From positions 55,529,501 through 55,593,500 of the forward strand of contig NC_064820.1 in the NCBI RefSeq assembly GCF_024166365.1: 64,000 nt of DNA, written 5' to 3'. Positions 46,471 to 58,436 of the stretch are shown here, in pieces. Source of the stretch: Elephas maximus indicus (lineage: Eukaryota; Chordata; Mammalia; Proboscidea; Elephantidae). The translations under genes were made by a program, and so were the position numbers. The notes below the pieces were generated by a model. The model was not told where the DNA came from. It did no database searches and was given only the letters and a program-made list of their open reading frames with translations. Within the stretch, counting starts at the first letter, position 1. Every line of letters begins with the position of its first letter.

Positions 46471-46934
46471 TATTGAACAGTGGCTGTCCTAAGTCCACAG
46501 ACTCCTTTGGAGAAGGCCAGAAGAAAGATTAACAGTATAAAATGTTGGAACTGCAGTGGGGTCCTTCCTAAAGGGGACTCAGCTTCCCCGTCTTTCAAGT
46601 GGTTGTGGGTCTATAAGCTGGCTCAGGTCTGGGAATTGATTGAAGGGACTTTACTTTCTCTTCTGGTGATTCAAGTTAGACTGCTATTCACTTGACCTAG
46701 AATTTTTCCACTTCTACAGATCAACTAAATATTTAGTAGATTTCCCATCTGTTTCACTTCTATGGACACAATGACTAAGTAGCCAATGCCATAAGTCCAT
46801 ACGAGGCAAACTATTTTGATTACTGCTTTGATTTCACTGTCCATCATGGTAACCACACCCACTTTGTCTTTTTCAATTGAGTGCCACCACTTGGCCCCTA
46901 CTATAATGGGATCTAATCAGCTCCACTGCAGTTA

Positions 46935-47045
46935 AACCAAAAACCAAACCTGTTGCCTTCAAGTCAATTCTGACTCACAGCAACCCTATAGGACAGAGTA
47001 GAACTGCCCCTTAGGGTTTCCAAAGAGTGCCTAGTGGACTCAAAG
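46935..47045 (-). mobile_element. AfroSINE, head-truncated, inside the ERVL
   Basis: Minus-strand, from aaaccaaaaaccaaacctgt to gagtgcctagtggactcaaa g. The tRNA head is missing. Confidence 0.88.
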
Positions 47046-47049
47046 GGCA

Positions 47050-48440
47050 GTTCCCACTGTCAAATCTGACTTATATAAAATAGAAATCACAGCAGTTTTT
47101 AAATTAGTTTAAAATAAATTTGTTCCTCACTATTGTGGTAAAATGTGTGTCCTCTGGGCATTCCATGACTGGGTCTGTGGGTCTAACCTGATAAATGCAC
47201 TCTACCAGGCCAATTTTCCTAAGCCCTTTGATACCTTCTTCTATGGTATACTAAGACAGGTCTGATATTTCAACTTGATTTAGTGTAGACCACTGCATAA
47301 CCCATGCTTCACCAAACCAACCAAATAAACTATTAGATCCTTTCCTAATCTCTCGAGTTGAAACACTGAATGAAGAATCTGTGCTTAGTGGGCCCATGTC
47401 AATAAATTCAAATTGATCCAACTTTATGTCTCTTGCACCATTATCTCACACCCTTAATAGCCATTCCCACACATATTCCCCAGATTCCTGTTTGTACATA
47501 TTAGAAAATTAAACAGTTCTTTTGTAGTGTAGCATGCCTCCTCCTGGGTCATACTTTCTACTTCACCTTATGGGGCTTACTGAGACTTAAGTCTAGCTAT
47601 AGGTCTAGAAGCAAAAATGGGTGGTGGGGATGTGTTCTGAGAACATTTAGCAATGTCTTATAAGGCATTTGCCTCAGGCAATGACCCAGGCAATGACTCA
47701 GACAAAGGCTCTTCAGACACAACTGGGTTAATCTCATCAGATGGGGTGGAGGGATTAATGGGTTTATTGGGGATGGTGGCTTAACAAAGATGGAATAATC
47801 TCTATAGAAGGGAGTGAGAGGGCTGGTACTGTTGGCAGGAGTGTTTCAATGGAATCAAGGGGCTCAATGTCCCAGCTTCCTGATTATCTGCCCATATGTC
47901 CCCATCCCAAGTTTCAGGATCCCTTTTCTTCCCAATCAGTGACCTCACTTTAACTTCAGACACCATTCAAGGCTGGGAATTCAATTGGTGTTGTAATTTA
48001 GCCACTCTTATGATAAGATTCTGGTTTTGGTTTTTGGCAATATCGATTCTGTTACTACAAGAAATAAGGCTTTCTTTCAGTGTACCAGTGGCAAGTTTGA
48101 GGTTGTTTATGCGACACTTGAGCTGTGACTCTGAAGCCCTGAGCTCATCTCTTTCTTTCACCATTTTGTCTAGTGAACGTAGGACCAATCGACCAGCTTC
48201 CTTATACTTCTCATTCTGACAAAATTATAGAAAAATATCAAAACATGCAATCACTCAGTATTGCCTTTCAGCAATACTTGACCTATTGGTGGTGATATTT
48301 TGCATATTTCTATTGCCACCTCATGCCATGGATTATCAGTGTCCCCTTTACCACTGGAAGCAGAGTCATCAATATCTTTAAGGCTAACCAAACTTGACAA
48401 CCAATTTAGAAAACTCATCCTTACAATTTCGTTTCTCTAG
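47050..48440 (-). pseudogene. ERVL gag remnant
   Basis: This is the interval between the primer-binding site and pol, where gag is expected. Its best preserved piece (48188-47967, minus strand, 73 codons) begins MVLRSLDKMVKERDELRASE. It has a heptad-like spacing of L and I (RINNLKLATGTLKESLI), consistent with the coiled coil in the N-terminal part of ERVL-type Gag. The rest is broken by stops. The assignment rests mainly on position. Confidence 0.6.
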
Positions 48441-48446
48441 AACCAT

Positions 48447-48466
48447 GAACCACTCTCTGTATCAAA
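48447..48466 (-). promoter_or_regulatory. Degenerate primer-binding site
   Basis: Reads tttgatacagagagtggttc on the minus strand, immediately after the 5' LTR. It has the spacing of the motif at 49694 (tttgttaccagataagtggg). A Leu-type tRNA primer is possible but unproven. Confidence 0.45.
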
Positions 48467-49091
48467 TGTCTAAGACTGGGTTCTCTAGAGAAGCAAAATC
48501 AGTGAAGTGCATACATATGTGTGTGTATATACACACATACAGAGAGGGAGAGAGAGATATTTAGCTTAAGGAAATAGCTCACACATTTATAAAGGCTGGT
48601 GAGTCCCAAGTCCATGGGTCAGGTATCAGGCTAGATGCTTCTCCAGCTGCAGAGGCTGACAAACTGAAGATCAGCAGGTCAGGCAGTAGGCTGCTGGCTC
48701 ACAGGCTGTGGAGGGTAATGAATCCCAAGCCTGGAAGTTAAGATAGCAGGCAGCTGGCTCATAGGTTGTAGAGGCTGATGAATCCTGAGATCAGCAGGTA
48801 AGCTGCTAGCTCAAGCCCTAAATACCAGAAGTCAGATGATGATGAGCCAGATGCAGGATATGAGTAAGAGCCTTGCTGGAATAACCATTTATATACTGGA
48901 GGCTGGCCGCACACCTAAGAAAACTCATTTTTAACTGAATGGCTGCTCATAACAGGTTTCATCATGGAGTTGATTACATTATTACATAACTGCCAAATTA
49001 CATCATTATATAACTGCCAAACTACATCATAACTCCCAGACCACTGAGAATCATGGCCCAGCCAAGCTGACACACAACCTTAACCAACACA
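48467..49091 (-). mobile_element. ERVL 5' LTR, 625 bp
   Basis: Minus-strand LTR with start TGTGTTGGTTAAGG (at 49091) and end ctagagaacccagtcttaga ca (at 48467). It contains a short TG/TA/CA and GA tract (48520-48560) homologous to the expanded tract of the 3' LTR. It has no inserted elements, so it gives the reference structure for its partner. Confidence 0.92.
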
Positions 49092-49096
49092 AGTGA

Positions 49097-49330
49097 TAAA
49101 AACAATTAAGGAGGAATCACAATTTGCATGTTCTTTATCCCACAAAACCCGCTATTCCTCCAAGTAACCAGAAGTGCTAGAGGTCAGAAAGCTAGAGCTA
49201 GAGGATTCATGACCCTTGTCATCAGCATCTCTCAAATTGCACCATACTCTAAACTACATGTAATGGTGAACTCACATGAATGCCAGATTATTACAGATTT
49301 ATGATAAAAAAAAATTTTTTTTATCAACTG
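49097..49330. other. Short interval with a 25-bp A/T palindrome
   Basis: Unrecognised sequence ending in a near-perfect palindrome of TGAT, nine A, eight T, ATCA at 49302-49326, just before the truncated LTR. Confidence 0.6.
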
Positions 49331-51315
49331 TTAATGAGACAGGACTCAATCTACAATATTAGATTGTATTTAATGAGTCAATCTTTTGAGATATAAAAGA
49401 GAAGAGTGAGCAGAGAGGCAGGGGCACGTCATGCCACAAAGAATGAAGAACCAGGAGGAGACCGTATTCTTTGAAACCAGGGTCCCTGCACTGAGAAGTT
49501 CCTAGACCAAGGGGAGACTGATGATAAGGAGCTTCCCCCAGAGCTGGCAGAGAGAGAGAAAGCCTTCCCCTGTAGCTGGCACCCTGAAATCAGACTTCTA
49601 GCCTTCTAGACTGTGAGAGGATAAATTTCTCTTTGTTAAAGCTATCCACCTGTGATATTTCTGTTACAGCAGTACTAGACAACTAAGATAGAATTTGTTA
49701 CCAGATAAGTGGGATGCTGCTCTAACAAAAACTTAAAATGTAAAAGCAGCTTTGAAACTGCGAATGGGTAGAATCTGGAAGAGTTTTACAATTGCCTTGA
49801 AAAGACTATTGTTGGAATTATGGACATCAAAGACAATTTCGGTAGGGACCCAGAAGGAAATAAGGAGAGCTGTTACACTGGAGATGATACAAAGGACCAG
49901 AAGCAGCAGCAGATAAATGCAGCAACATAACCAGGAGACCAGCGTGAGACAGCACTGGAGTTGACCCATGGAGTGAGAGCTGAGTGCCTTTGCACAGGAG
50001 GCTTCCTGGAGGAGTACAGTGCCTCCAGGCACTTACTGGTGGAGCTAAAGGGCTTTGGAACACTTACTCCAGCAGGATAGATGCAGATGGTAAGGCCCAA
50101 GGTGCCAAGAGGCCAAAGAACCAGGAAGCAGAAGCTGAAGAGACAAGGAACACAGGAAGTAGAGCTGCCTCAGTCTCAAATGGTAGGGCCACAGCCTCCT
50201 AGGTTTTAAAGAGTCAGATATTGGTTCTGGAGGGTGGGGCTGCCTTTCAAGAGTAACAGCAGAATGGGGCCAGATCTGTTGCCCAAAGCTGAAGGGGCAG
50301 GGCTCCCATGCCCAAGAGGCAGAAGAACAGGGTCTGCTGGAGCTGAGGGTCTGGAGTTCCTACTCATATGGCCTAGGAGAACGGGGCAGCCCAAATGCAA
50401 GGGAGCAGAGTCACTGTTCCAGTGGACCTGGAAGGCAGAGCTGAAGCCTAGGGCCAAAGGGCCTCCATCTAGAATTCAGAGAGTGTGGCCGACACCCAGA
50501 GTCTAGAGTGCAGGCCATTGCCTAATGGTCTCAGAGAACAGAGGATTATTTTCAAGGCTTGAGAGCTAATGTAATGCGTTCTGCTGACTTGCTTGGTGCC
50601 TGTTACACCTCCTCTCTCTCTAATTTCTCTCATTTGTAATGGAAATACCTACCATGTGCCTGTCTATCATTGTAGTACTTTGGAAGCAAATACCTTGTAT
50701 TCTAGATTTCATGGATGAAGAGGAATTTTTGGAATTTGGACTTGGAGTTAAATTAAGACTTTAGCTATGATATGACGGGGTATGTTTTACATGTGGCAAA
50801 AATATGAATTTTGGGAGGCCAAAGGGTAGAATATTATGGACTGAATCATGTCCTCCAAAAATATGTGTCAATTTGGCTAGGCCATGATTCCCAGTATTGT
50901 GGGACTGCCCACCATTTTGTTATCTGATGTGATTTTTCTATGTGTTGTAAATCCTATCTCTATGATGTTAATGAGGCGGGATTAAAGGCAGTTATGTTAC
51001 AGAAACAGGACTCAATATGCAGGATTAGATTGCATCTTGAGTCAATCTCTTTTGAGATATAAAAGAGAGAAGTGAGCAGAGAGACAGGGAGGCCTCATGC
51101 TACAAAGAATAAACAGGAGCGCATCCTTTGGACCCAGAGGAAGATCGATGACAAGGACCTTCCCCGAGAGCTGGTAGAGAGAGGAAGCGTTCCCTTTGAG
51201 CTGGCACCCTGAATCCGGACTTCTAGCTTCCTAGACTGAGAGAGAACAAATTTCTCTTTGTTAAAGCCGTCTGCTTGTGGTACTTTTGTTATAGCAGCAC
51301 TAGATAATTAAGACA
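49331..51315 (+). mobile_element. MaLR-like LTR-internal-LTR element
   Basis: 5' LTR 49331-49690 (first about 130 bp missing), internal 49691-50831, 3' LTR 50832-51315. The internal region has a primer-binding-like site, TTTGTTACCAGATAAGTGGG (49694-49713). It ends with a polypurine-like gaattttgggaggccaaagg before the LTR. No recognisable pol is present and the plus-strand frames are short, as expected for a non-autonomous MaLR-type element. Minus-strand ORFs at 49733-50457 are shadows. Confidence 0.85.
50832..51315 (+). mobile_element. MaLR-like 3' LTR
   Basis: Complete LTR. It starts TATTATGGACTGAATCATGT and ends cactagataattaagaca. It aligns to 49331-49690 from its gatgttaatgag block onward. 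Confidence 0.88.
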
Positions 51316-51534
51316 ATGATGCATATATTAAAAGTTATATCCAAATGAGTGTTGCACTTCAAAGCCAGTCCCTGAATCCAAGAAGCTATTTTATTTCACA
51401 ATAGTTCAAAATAGTTATAGAGCTCCTACTTTGGAATTTGTATCAGAATCACTGCTCCAAGGGTGAAACTTATTCTGAAAAGTATTGAGGTATGCCAGAA
51501 ATACCACATTATTTTCTTTGATTTTAGTTAAATC
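51316..51534. other. Unique sequence
   Basis: Nothing recognised. Confidence 0.35.
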
Positions 51535-51545
51535 TAACTATGAAT

Positions 51546-51571
51546 TTTTGTTTTTGTTTTTGTTTTTTTTT
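51546..51571. repeat. T-rich insertion flanked by an 11-bp direct repeat
   Basis: TAACTATGAAT at 51535-51545 is repeated exactly at 51572-51582. Between them there are 26 bases built of TTTTTG units and T. Confidence 0.75.
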
Positions 51572-51751
51572 TAACTATGAATACCTACCTTCATGGACTG
51601 GTGTGAAAGTCAATGTTAATTATTTTTGAAAATTTCTTCTCTTACCATTCCCTACCACCCACCACAATCATATGTAGGACTCAGTAATTCTACATACAGC
51701 AAACATCTGTGGGCTTTCTCAGGTCTTTGGAACACACTAGCAACTGCAAAA

Positions 51752-51888
51752 GGAGCCCTGGTGGCATAACAGTGAAGTGCTTGGATGCTAACTAAAGGAT
51801 TGGGAGTTCGAACCCACTAGCCCCACTGTGTGAGAAAGATCTGGTGGTCTGCTCCCATAAAGATTACAGTCTATAAAACCCTATGGGG
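51752..51888 (+). mobile_element. AfroSINE, 5' half, split by L1
   Basis: Head ggagccctggtggcataaca, B box gggagttcgaacccactagc, body to ataaaaccctatgggg. It continues without loss at 59993 after the L1 and its transduced DNA. Confidence 0.95.
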
Positions 51889-53203
51889 AGGCAGAGCCAA
51901 GAGGGCAGAATAGACAGACTCTTCCGGCAAGCCCTCTTTACAACAAAGACCCCAAAAAACAAGTGAAATGAGTATATTTGTGACAACTGGGAGCCCTGAG
52001 CTTCAAAGGCAAGCTTAGAAAACGAACTGAGGGGCAGGGGGAGGAAGAGACTGTTCAGGAGCAGAGAGGACTTACCGGTCCTGAATAATGGTGAGCCCTC
52101 AGGCACCATTTCTGGAGTGGTGGTGGTGGGCTGGTACTAGCATTTGACTGGAGTTTCCTCAGAGAGAAACAGCCAGCCACACAGCCCACCCACACCTCCA
52201 GAACCAGAGAAGAACGGCACTTTCAGCAAAAGCTAAGTATTTGTATAAATTTTACCGCACCCCCGCCGCCCCCAAGCCGGTTTCAGTGGCTAATTCCCTG
52301 GGCCTGAGATAGGCACTGTTAAGCACCTAGAGTCATCCTTCTGGCCTTAGGAAAGGAAAAAAATTGCAATTGGGGGAAAAGATAATTTTCCAGCTCCACT
52401 AACCAGGGGAGCTAAGGACAGAAGCAGCTCTTGTCCAGGCATAAACAGTCCATGGACTTTGAGTGACTTTCCCTACTGCATGGACATGGGTGGGCCTATT
52501 TCAGGAGAATAGGCCCTTATTGGCAGACTACAACTGTTTCAGCTGTGTGGTAGAAATGTGGGTGTTTGATGTTTGACATTGCTTTGCTTATTAAACAAGG
52601 TCCTCTCCAACCCACATCAGGGACCTAAGGACTGGTAGCTCCACTCAGGTCACTCAGCCGCTTGTGACAGGGGACCAAATATAACTGGTACCTCCCAATC
52701 CTTACAACCAGAAACATTGGATGCCCAAGGTACTTCTGTAGAACCCACCCACCTGCACACTCTAGGGAACAGGGACTTGGTTTCCTCAGAGACGCTCAGA
52801 GGTCAGTCCTCAGACCCCTGCCTTGTTCAGAGCATGATCACCTGCTGCAATTAGATACCAGTATATACGCCAATCACCCCTGCCCCTCTAAGACTGTCGG
52901 GCAGAACCTGTACCACACACTTAATGATCAGCTACCTGGAAACCTGAGCTGAATTCATTCAAGAAAACTGAATGGACTCCTAGACTGATATACCTGATAA
53001 CAGCTCTAGCCATCTGGGGACAGGGCGTAAGGGCTCCAAAAGTGAAAATAATCAAGCTAGCTTGCTCAAGCAACCCATAGGTGTATACCAAAACAAAACA
53101 ATCTAAGAAGCTACGACACAGTAAGCAAGCATAAAATAATACAATACCTTATAGATGGCTCAGGAGACAACAGTCAATATCAAATCACATAAGGAAACAG
53201 ACA
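51889..53203 (+). promoter_or_regulatory. L1 5' UTR (internal promoter region)
   Basis: About 1.3 kb. It aligns along its whole length with 62715-64000, the start of another L1. The YY1-like site near the 5' end reads gccaagagggc here, with one change from the gccaagatggc of the other copy. The 81-codon minus ORF in it is a shadow. Confidence 0.85.
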
Positions 53204-54130
53204 ATGAGCACCTCAACAAGCTCTCAAAACAAACAATCCAGGGATCTTCTAGATGAAAGTGCATTCCTGGAATTACCAGATGCAGAATACAAAAGTTTAA
53301 GACATTCAGGAAGGAAATGAGACAATATGCAGAACAAGCCAAGGAACACACAAAGTAATTGAAGAAATTAAAAAGACTACTAAGGAACATAATGAAAAGT
53401 TTAATAAGCTGGAAAAATCCACAGACAGACAGCAATCAGAAATTCAGAAGATTAACAATAAAATTACAAAAGTAGACAACTCAAAAGAAAGTCAGAGGAG
53501 CAGAACTGAGCAAGTAGAAGCCAGAATTTCTGAACTTGAAGATATATCACTTGGCAATAATATATTTGAAGAAAAATCAGATAAAGAATTCAAAAAAATG
53601 AAGAAACCTTAAGAATCATGTGGGACTCTATCAAGACAAATAACCTACGAGTGATTATAGTACCAGAACAGGTAGCGATAACAGAAAATACAGAGAGAAT
53701 TGTTGAAGATTTGTTGGCAGAAACCTTCCCTGATATCGAGAAAGATGAGAAGATTATCTACCCAAGGTGCTCATCGAACCCCACACAAGATAGATCTTAA
53801 AAGAAATCACCAAGATATATTATAATCAAACTTGCCAAAACCAAAGATAAAGAGAGAATTATAAGAGCAGCCAGGGATAAACGAAAAGTCACCTACAAAA
53901 AAGTCACCAATAAGAATAAACTCGGACTACTCCGGCAGAAAAAAAAAAAAAAAACTCGGCAGAAACCATGCAGACAAGAAGGCAATGGAATGACGAATTT
54001 AAAAAGCTGAAGGAAAAAACTGCCTGCCAAGAATCATATAACCAGCAAAACTGTCTCTTGAATATGAAGATGAAATTAAGACATTTCCAGATAAACATAC
54101 TTTAGGGAGTTTGTAGAAGCCTAACCAAAA
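53204..54130 (+). pseudogene. L1 ORF1p, frameshifted
   Basis: ORF1p is the L1 RNA-binding trimer. Here the start MSTSTSSQNKQSRDLLDESA is followed by a frameshift near 53300. A long charged segment (EIQKINNKITKVDNSKESQR and onward) has the spacing of the ORF1p coiled coil. 53618-53800 (LRVIIVPEQVAITENTERIV) corresponds to the RRM-like region. A further piece, KRIIRAARDKRKVTYKK-like, lies near 53850-53900. Multiple stops occur. An A-run with a duplicated ggcagaaa lies at 53930-53963. Confidence 0.8.
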
Positions 54131-54626
54131 CTACAAGAAATATTAAAGGGAGTTCTTTGGTTAGAAAATCAATAATATCGGGTATCAACCCAAGACTAGA
54201 ACACTGGGCAGAGCAACCAGAAGTCAACCCAGACAGGGAAATCCAAAAAAACAAAGCAAGATTATTTAAAAAAAAAAAAAAGCTCGAAACAAGGTAACAG
54301 CAATGTTATTATATAACACAACATTAAATTAATAAAAACGGACTAAGAAATGTAATCATACACCTTCCATACGGAGAGGAAGATAAGGCAATACAAAGAA
54401 ATAAAAGTTAGGTTTAAATTTAGAAAATATAGGGGTAAATAAAAAGGTAGCCACAAAGGAGACAAACTATCCTACTCAACAAAATAAAATACAAGAAAAA
54501 AATAGAGACTCGGCAGAAACAAAATCAACAACAAATATAAGGAAAGGACAATATATATAATCTACTCAGTACATAAAATGAAGTGGGAAGAAGAAACTGT
54601 CAACAACACACTAAAAAGACATCAAG

Positions 54627-57600
54627 ATGATAGCACCAAATTCATACCTATCCATAATTACCCTGAATGTAAATGGACAAAATGCACCAATAAAGAGACA
54701 GAGAGTGGCAGAATGCATTAAAAAACAAGATCCATCTACAAGCTGCCTACAAGAGACACACCTTAGACTTAGAGACACAAACAAACTAAAACTGAAAGGA
54801 TGGGGAAAAAATATCAAGCAAACAACAATCAAAACAGAGCAGGCGTGGCAATATTAATTTCGGACAAAATAGACCTTAAAGTTAAATCCATCATAAAGGA
54901 TAAGGAAGGACACTACATAATGAATAAAGGGACAATACACCAAGAAGATATGACCAAATTAAATGCTTATGCACCCAATGACAGGGCTGCAAGGTACAGA
55001 AAAAATACTCTGCCAGCACTGAAAAGTGAGATAGACAGCTCCACAGTAATACTAGGAGACTTCAACACACCACTTTCAGTGAAGGAGAGGACATCCAGAA
55101 AGCTCAATAAAGACATGGAAGGTCTAAATGGCACAATCAGCCAACTTCACCTGGTAGACATATACAGAACACTCCACCCAACGGTAACCAAGGATACTTT
55201 CTTTTCTGGTGCACATGGAACATTCTCTAGAATAGACCACATATTAGGTCATAAAGCAAGCTTAGCAGAATCCAAAACACTGAAATATTACAAAGCATCT
55301 TCTCTGACCATAAGGCCATAAAAGTGGAAATCAATAAAAGGAAAGGCAGGGAAAAGCAATCAAACATTTGGAAATTGAACAATAACCTGCTCAAAAAAGA
55401 CTAGATTATAGAAGACATTAAGGGTGGAATAAAGACATTCATAGAATCCAACGAGAATGAAAACACTTCCTATCAGAACATTTGGGACACAGCAAAAGCG
55501 GTGCTCAGAGGCCAATTTATATCAATAAATGCACACATCCAAAAAGAAGAAAGGGCCAAAATCAAAGAATGATCCCTACAACTCGAACAAACACAAAGAA
55601 AACAAAAAAAGAAATTCTCAGGCACCAGAAGAAAACAAATAATAAAAATTAGAGCTGAACTAAATGAAATAGAAAACAGAAAAACAATTCAAAGAATTAA
55701 CAAGACCAAAAGCTGGTTTTTTGAAAAAATCAACAAAATTGATAAACCACTGGCCAAACTGACAAAAGAAAAACAGGAGAGGAAACAATTAAACGAAATA
55801 AGAAATGAGATGGGCGATATTACAACAGGCCCAACTGAAATTAAAGGAATCGTATCAGATTACTCTGAAAAATTGTACTCTAACAAATTTGAAAACCTAG
55901 AAGAAATGGATGAATTCCTAAAAACACACAACCCACCTAAACTAAAACAAACAGAGGCACAAGAACTAAATAGACCCATAACAAAAGAAAAGATTGAAAA
56001 GGTAATCAAAAAACTCCCAACAAAAAAAAGCCCTGGTCTGGATGGCTTCACTAAAGAGTTCTACCAAACTTTCAGAGAAGAGTTAACACCACTACTACTA
56101 AAGGTATTTCACAGCACAGAAAAAGACGGAATATGCCCAAACTCATTCTATGAAGCCACCATGTCCCTGATAGCAAAACCAGGTAAAGACACCACAAAAA
56201 AAGAAAATTACAGACCTATATGCCTCATTAACACAGATGCAAAAATCTCAACAAAATTCTAGCCAATAGAATTCAACAACATATCAAAACAATAATTCAC
56301 CATGACCAAGTGGGATTCATACCAGGTATGCAGGGATGGTTCAACATTAGAAAAACAATTAATGTAATCCACCACATAAATAAAACAAAAGAGAAGAACC
56401 ACATGATTTTATCAATTGATGCAGAAAAGGCATCTGACAAAGTTCAACACTCATTCATGATAAAAACTCTCAGAAAAATAGGAATAGAAGGAAAATTCCT
56501 CAACATAATAAAGGGCATTTATACAAAGCCAACAGCCAACATCACCCTAAATGGAGAGAGCCTGAAAGCATTCCCCTTGAAATCGGGAACCAGACAAGGA
56601 TGCCCTTTATCACTGCTCTTATTCAACATTGTGTTGGAGGTCCTAGCCAGAGCAATTAGGCTAGATAAAGAAATAACAGGCATCCAGATTGGCAAGGAAG
56701 AAGTAAAAGTATGTCTATTTGCAGATGACATGATCTTACACACAGAAAACCCTAAGGAATCCTCAAGAAAACTACTGAACCTGATAGAAGAGCTCAGCAG
56801 AGTATCAGGATACAAGATAAACATACAAAAATCAGTTGGATTCCTCTATACCAACAAAAAGAACACCAAAGAAGAAATCACCAAATCAATGCCATTTGCA
56901 ATAGCCCCCATGAAGATTAAATACTCAGGAATAAATCTTACCAGAGATGTATAAAGACTTATACAAAGAAAACTACAGTACACTTCTGCAAGAAACCAAA
57001 AGAGACTTACATAAGTGGAAAAACATACCTTGCTCACGAATAGGAAGACTTAATATTATAAAAAATGTCTATTCTACCAAAAGGGATCTATACATTTAAT
57101 GCAATTCTGATCCCAATCCCAATGGCATTCTTTAATGAGATGGAGAAACAAATCACCAACGTTATATGGAAGGGAAAGAGGCCCCGGATAAATAAGGCAT
57201 TACTGAGAAAGAAGAACAAAGTGGGAGGCCTTACTTTACCTCATTTTAGAACCTATTATACTGCCATAGTAGTCAAAACAGCCTGGTGCTGGTACAATAA
57301 CAGACACATAGACCAATGGAACAGAATTGAGAATCCTGACATAAATCCATCCACATATGAGCAGTTGGTATTTGACAAAGGCCCCAAAACAGTTAAATGG
57401 GGGAAAAGTCAGTCTTTTTAACAAATGGTGCTGGCATAACCAGATATCCATCTGCAAAAAAAAAGAAACAAGACCCATACCTCACTCCATGCAGAAAAAC
57501 GAGCTCAAAATGGATCAAAGACCTAAATATAAAATCTAAAACGATAAAGATCATGGAAGGAAAAATAGGGACAAGGTTAGGAGCCCTAATACATGGCATA

Positions 57601-58436
57601 AACAGTATACAAAACATTATTAAGAATACAGAAAAAAAATCAGATAACCGGAAACTCCTAAAAATCAAACACTATGTTCTTCCAAAGACTTCACCGAAAG
57701 AGTAAAAAGACTACCGACAGGCTGGGAAAAAGTTTTCAGCTATGACATTTCCAATCAGCACATGATCTCTAAAATCTACATGATACTGCAAAAACTCAAC
57801 TACAAAAAGGCAAATAACCCAATTAAAAATGGGCAAAAGATATGAATAGACACTTCACTAAAGAAGGCATTCAGGTAGCTAACAGATACATGAGGAAATG
57901 TTCATGATCATTAGCCATTAGAGAAATGCAGATCAAAACTACAATGAGATTTCATCTCACTCCAACAAGGCAGGCATTAATCCAAAAAACACAAAATAAT
58001 AAATGTTCGACAGGCTGTGGAGAGATTGGAACACTTATACACTGCTGGTGGGAATGTAAAATGGTACAACCGCTTTGGAAATCGATTTGGCACTTCCTTC
58101 AAAAGCTAGAAATAGAACTACCATAAGATCCAGCAATCCCACTCCTCGGGATATACCCTAGAGAAATAAGTCTTTACATGAACAGATATATGCACACCCA
58201 TGTTTATTGCAGCACTGTTTACAATAGCAAAAAGATGGAAGCAACCAAAGTGCCCATCAATGGATGAATGGATAAACAAATTATGGTATATTCACACAAT
58301 GGAATACCACACATCGATACAGGACAGTGAGGAATCTGTGAAAGATTTCAGAACATGGAGGAACCTGGAAGGCATTATGCTGAATGAAATGAGTCAGTTG
58401 CAAAAGGACAAATATTGTATAAGACCACTATTATAA
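54627..58436 (+). pseudogene. L1 ORF2p endonuclease/reverse transcriptase, inactivated
   Basis: The endonuclease domain starts MIAPNSYLSIITLNVNGQNA at 54627. GDFN is at 55055-55066 and an RIDHILG block near 55230. The linker and reverse transcriptase follow (55810-56262, then 56310-56954). The catalytic FADD is at 56718-56729 and KSPGLDGF lies near 56027. Part of the thumb is at 57065-57421. The Cys-rich C-terminus is at 57926-58436 (CSTGC, HCWWEC), ending KDKYCIRPLL. At least six frameshifts or stops break it, at about 54830, 55315, 55570, 56262, 56954 and 57420. Catalytic residues survive in isolated pieces but no functional protein could be made. Confidence 0.93.

Larger units (their letters stand above)
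43302..49091 (-). mobile_element. ERVL-type provirus with nested insertions
   Basis: Both ends carry a perfect 5-bp target duplication, AGTGA at 43297-43301 and 49092-49096. In transcription order (minus strand) it has a 5' LTR (49091-48467), a degenerate primer-binding site, gag remnants, a pol remnant with the reverse transcriptase motif YIDD, a polypurine tract, and a 3' LTR (45201-43302). The internal region is only about 3.27 kb, shorter than expected for the class, because pol ends soon after the reverse transcriptase. Stops and frameshifts are frequent, so it is not functional. There is no env. Four later insertions lie inside the 3' LTR and one SINE lies in the internal region. Confidence 0.92.

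Noticed and set aside
49733..50506. Overlapping long ORFs on both strands
   Set aside because: They lie in the GC-richer internal part of a MaLR-like element, have no recognisable domain and overlap one another in several frames.
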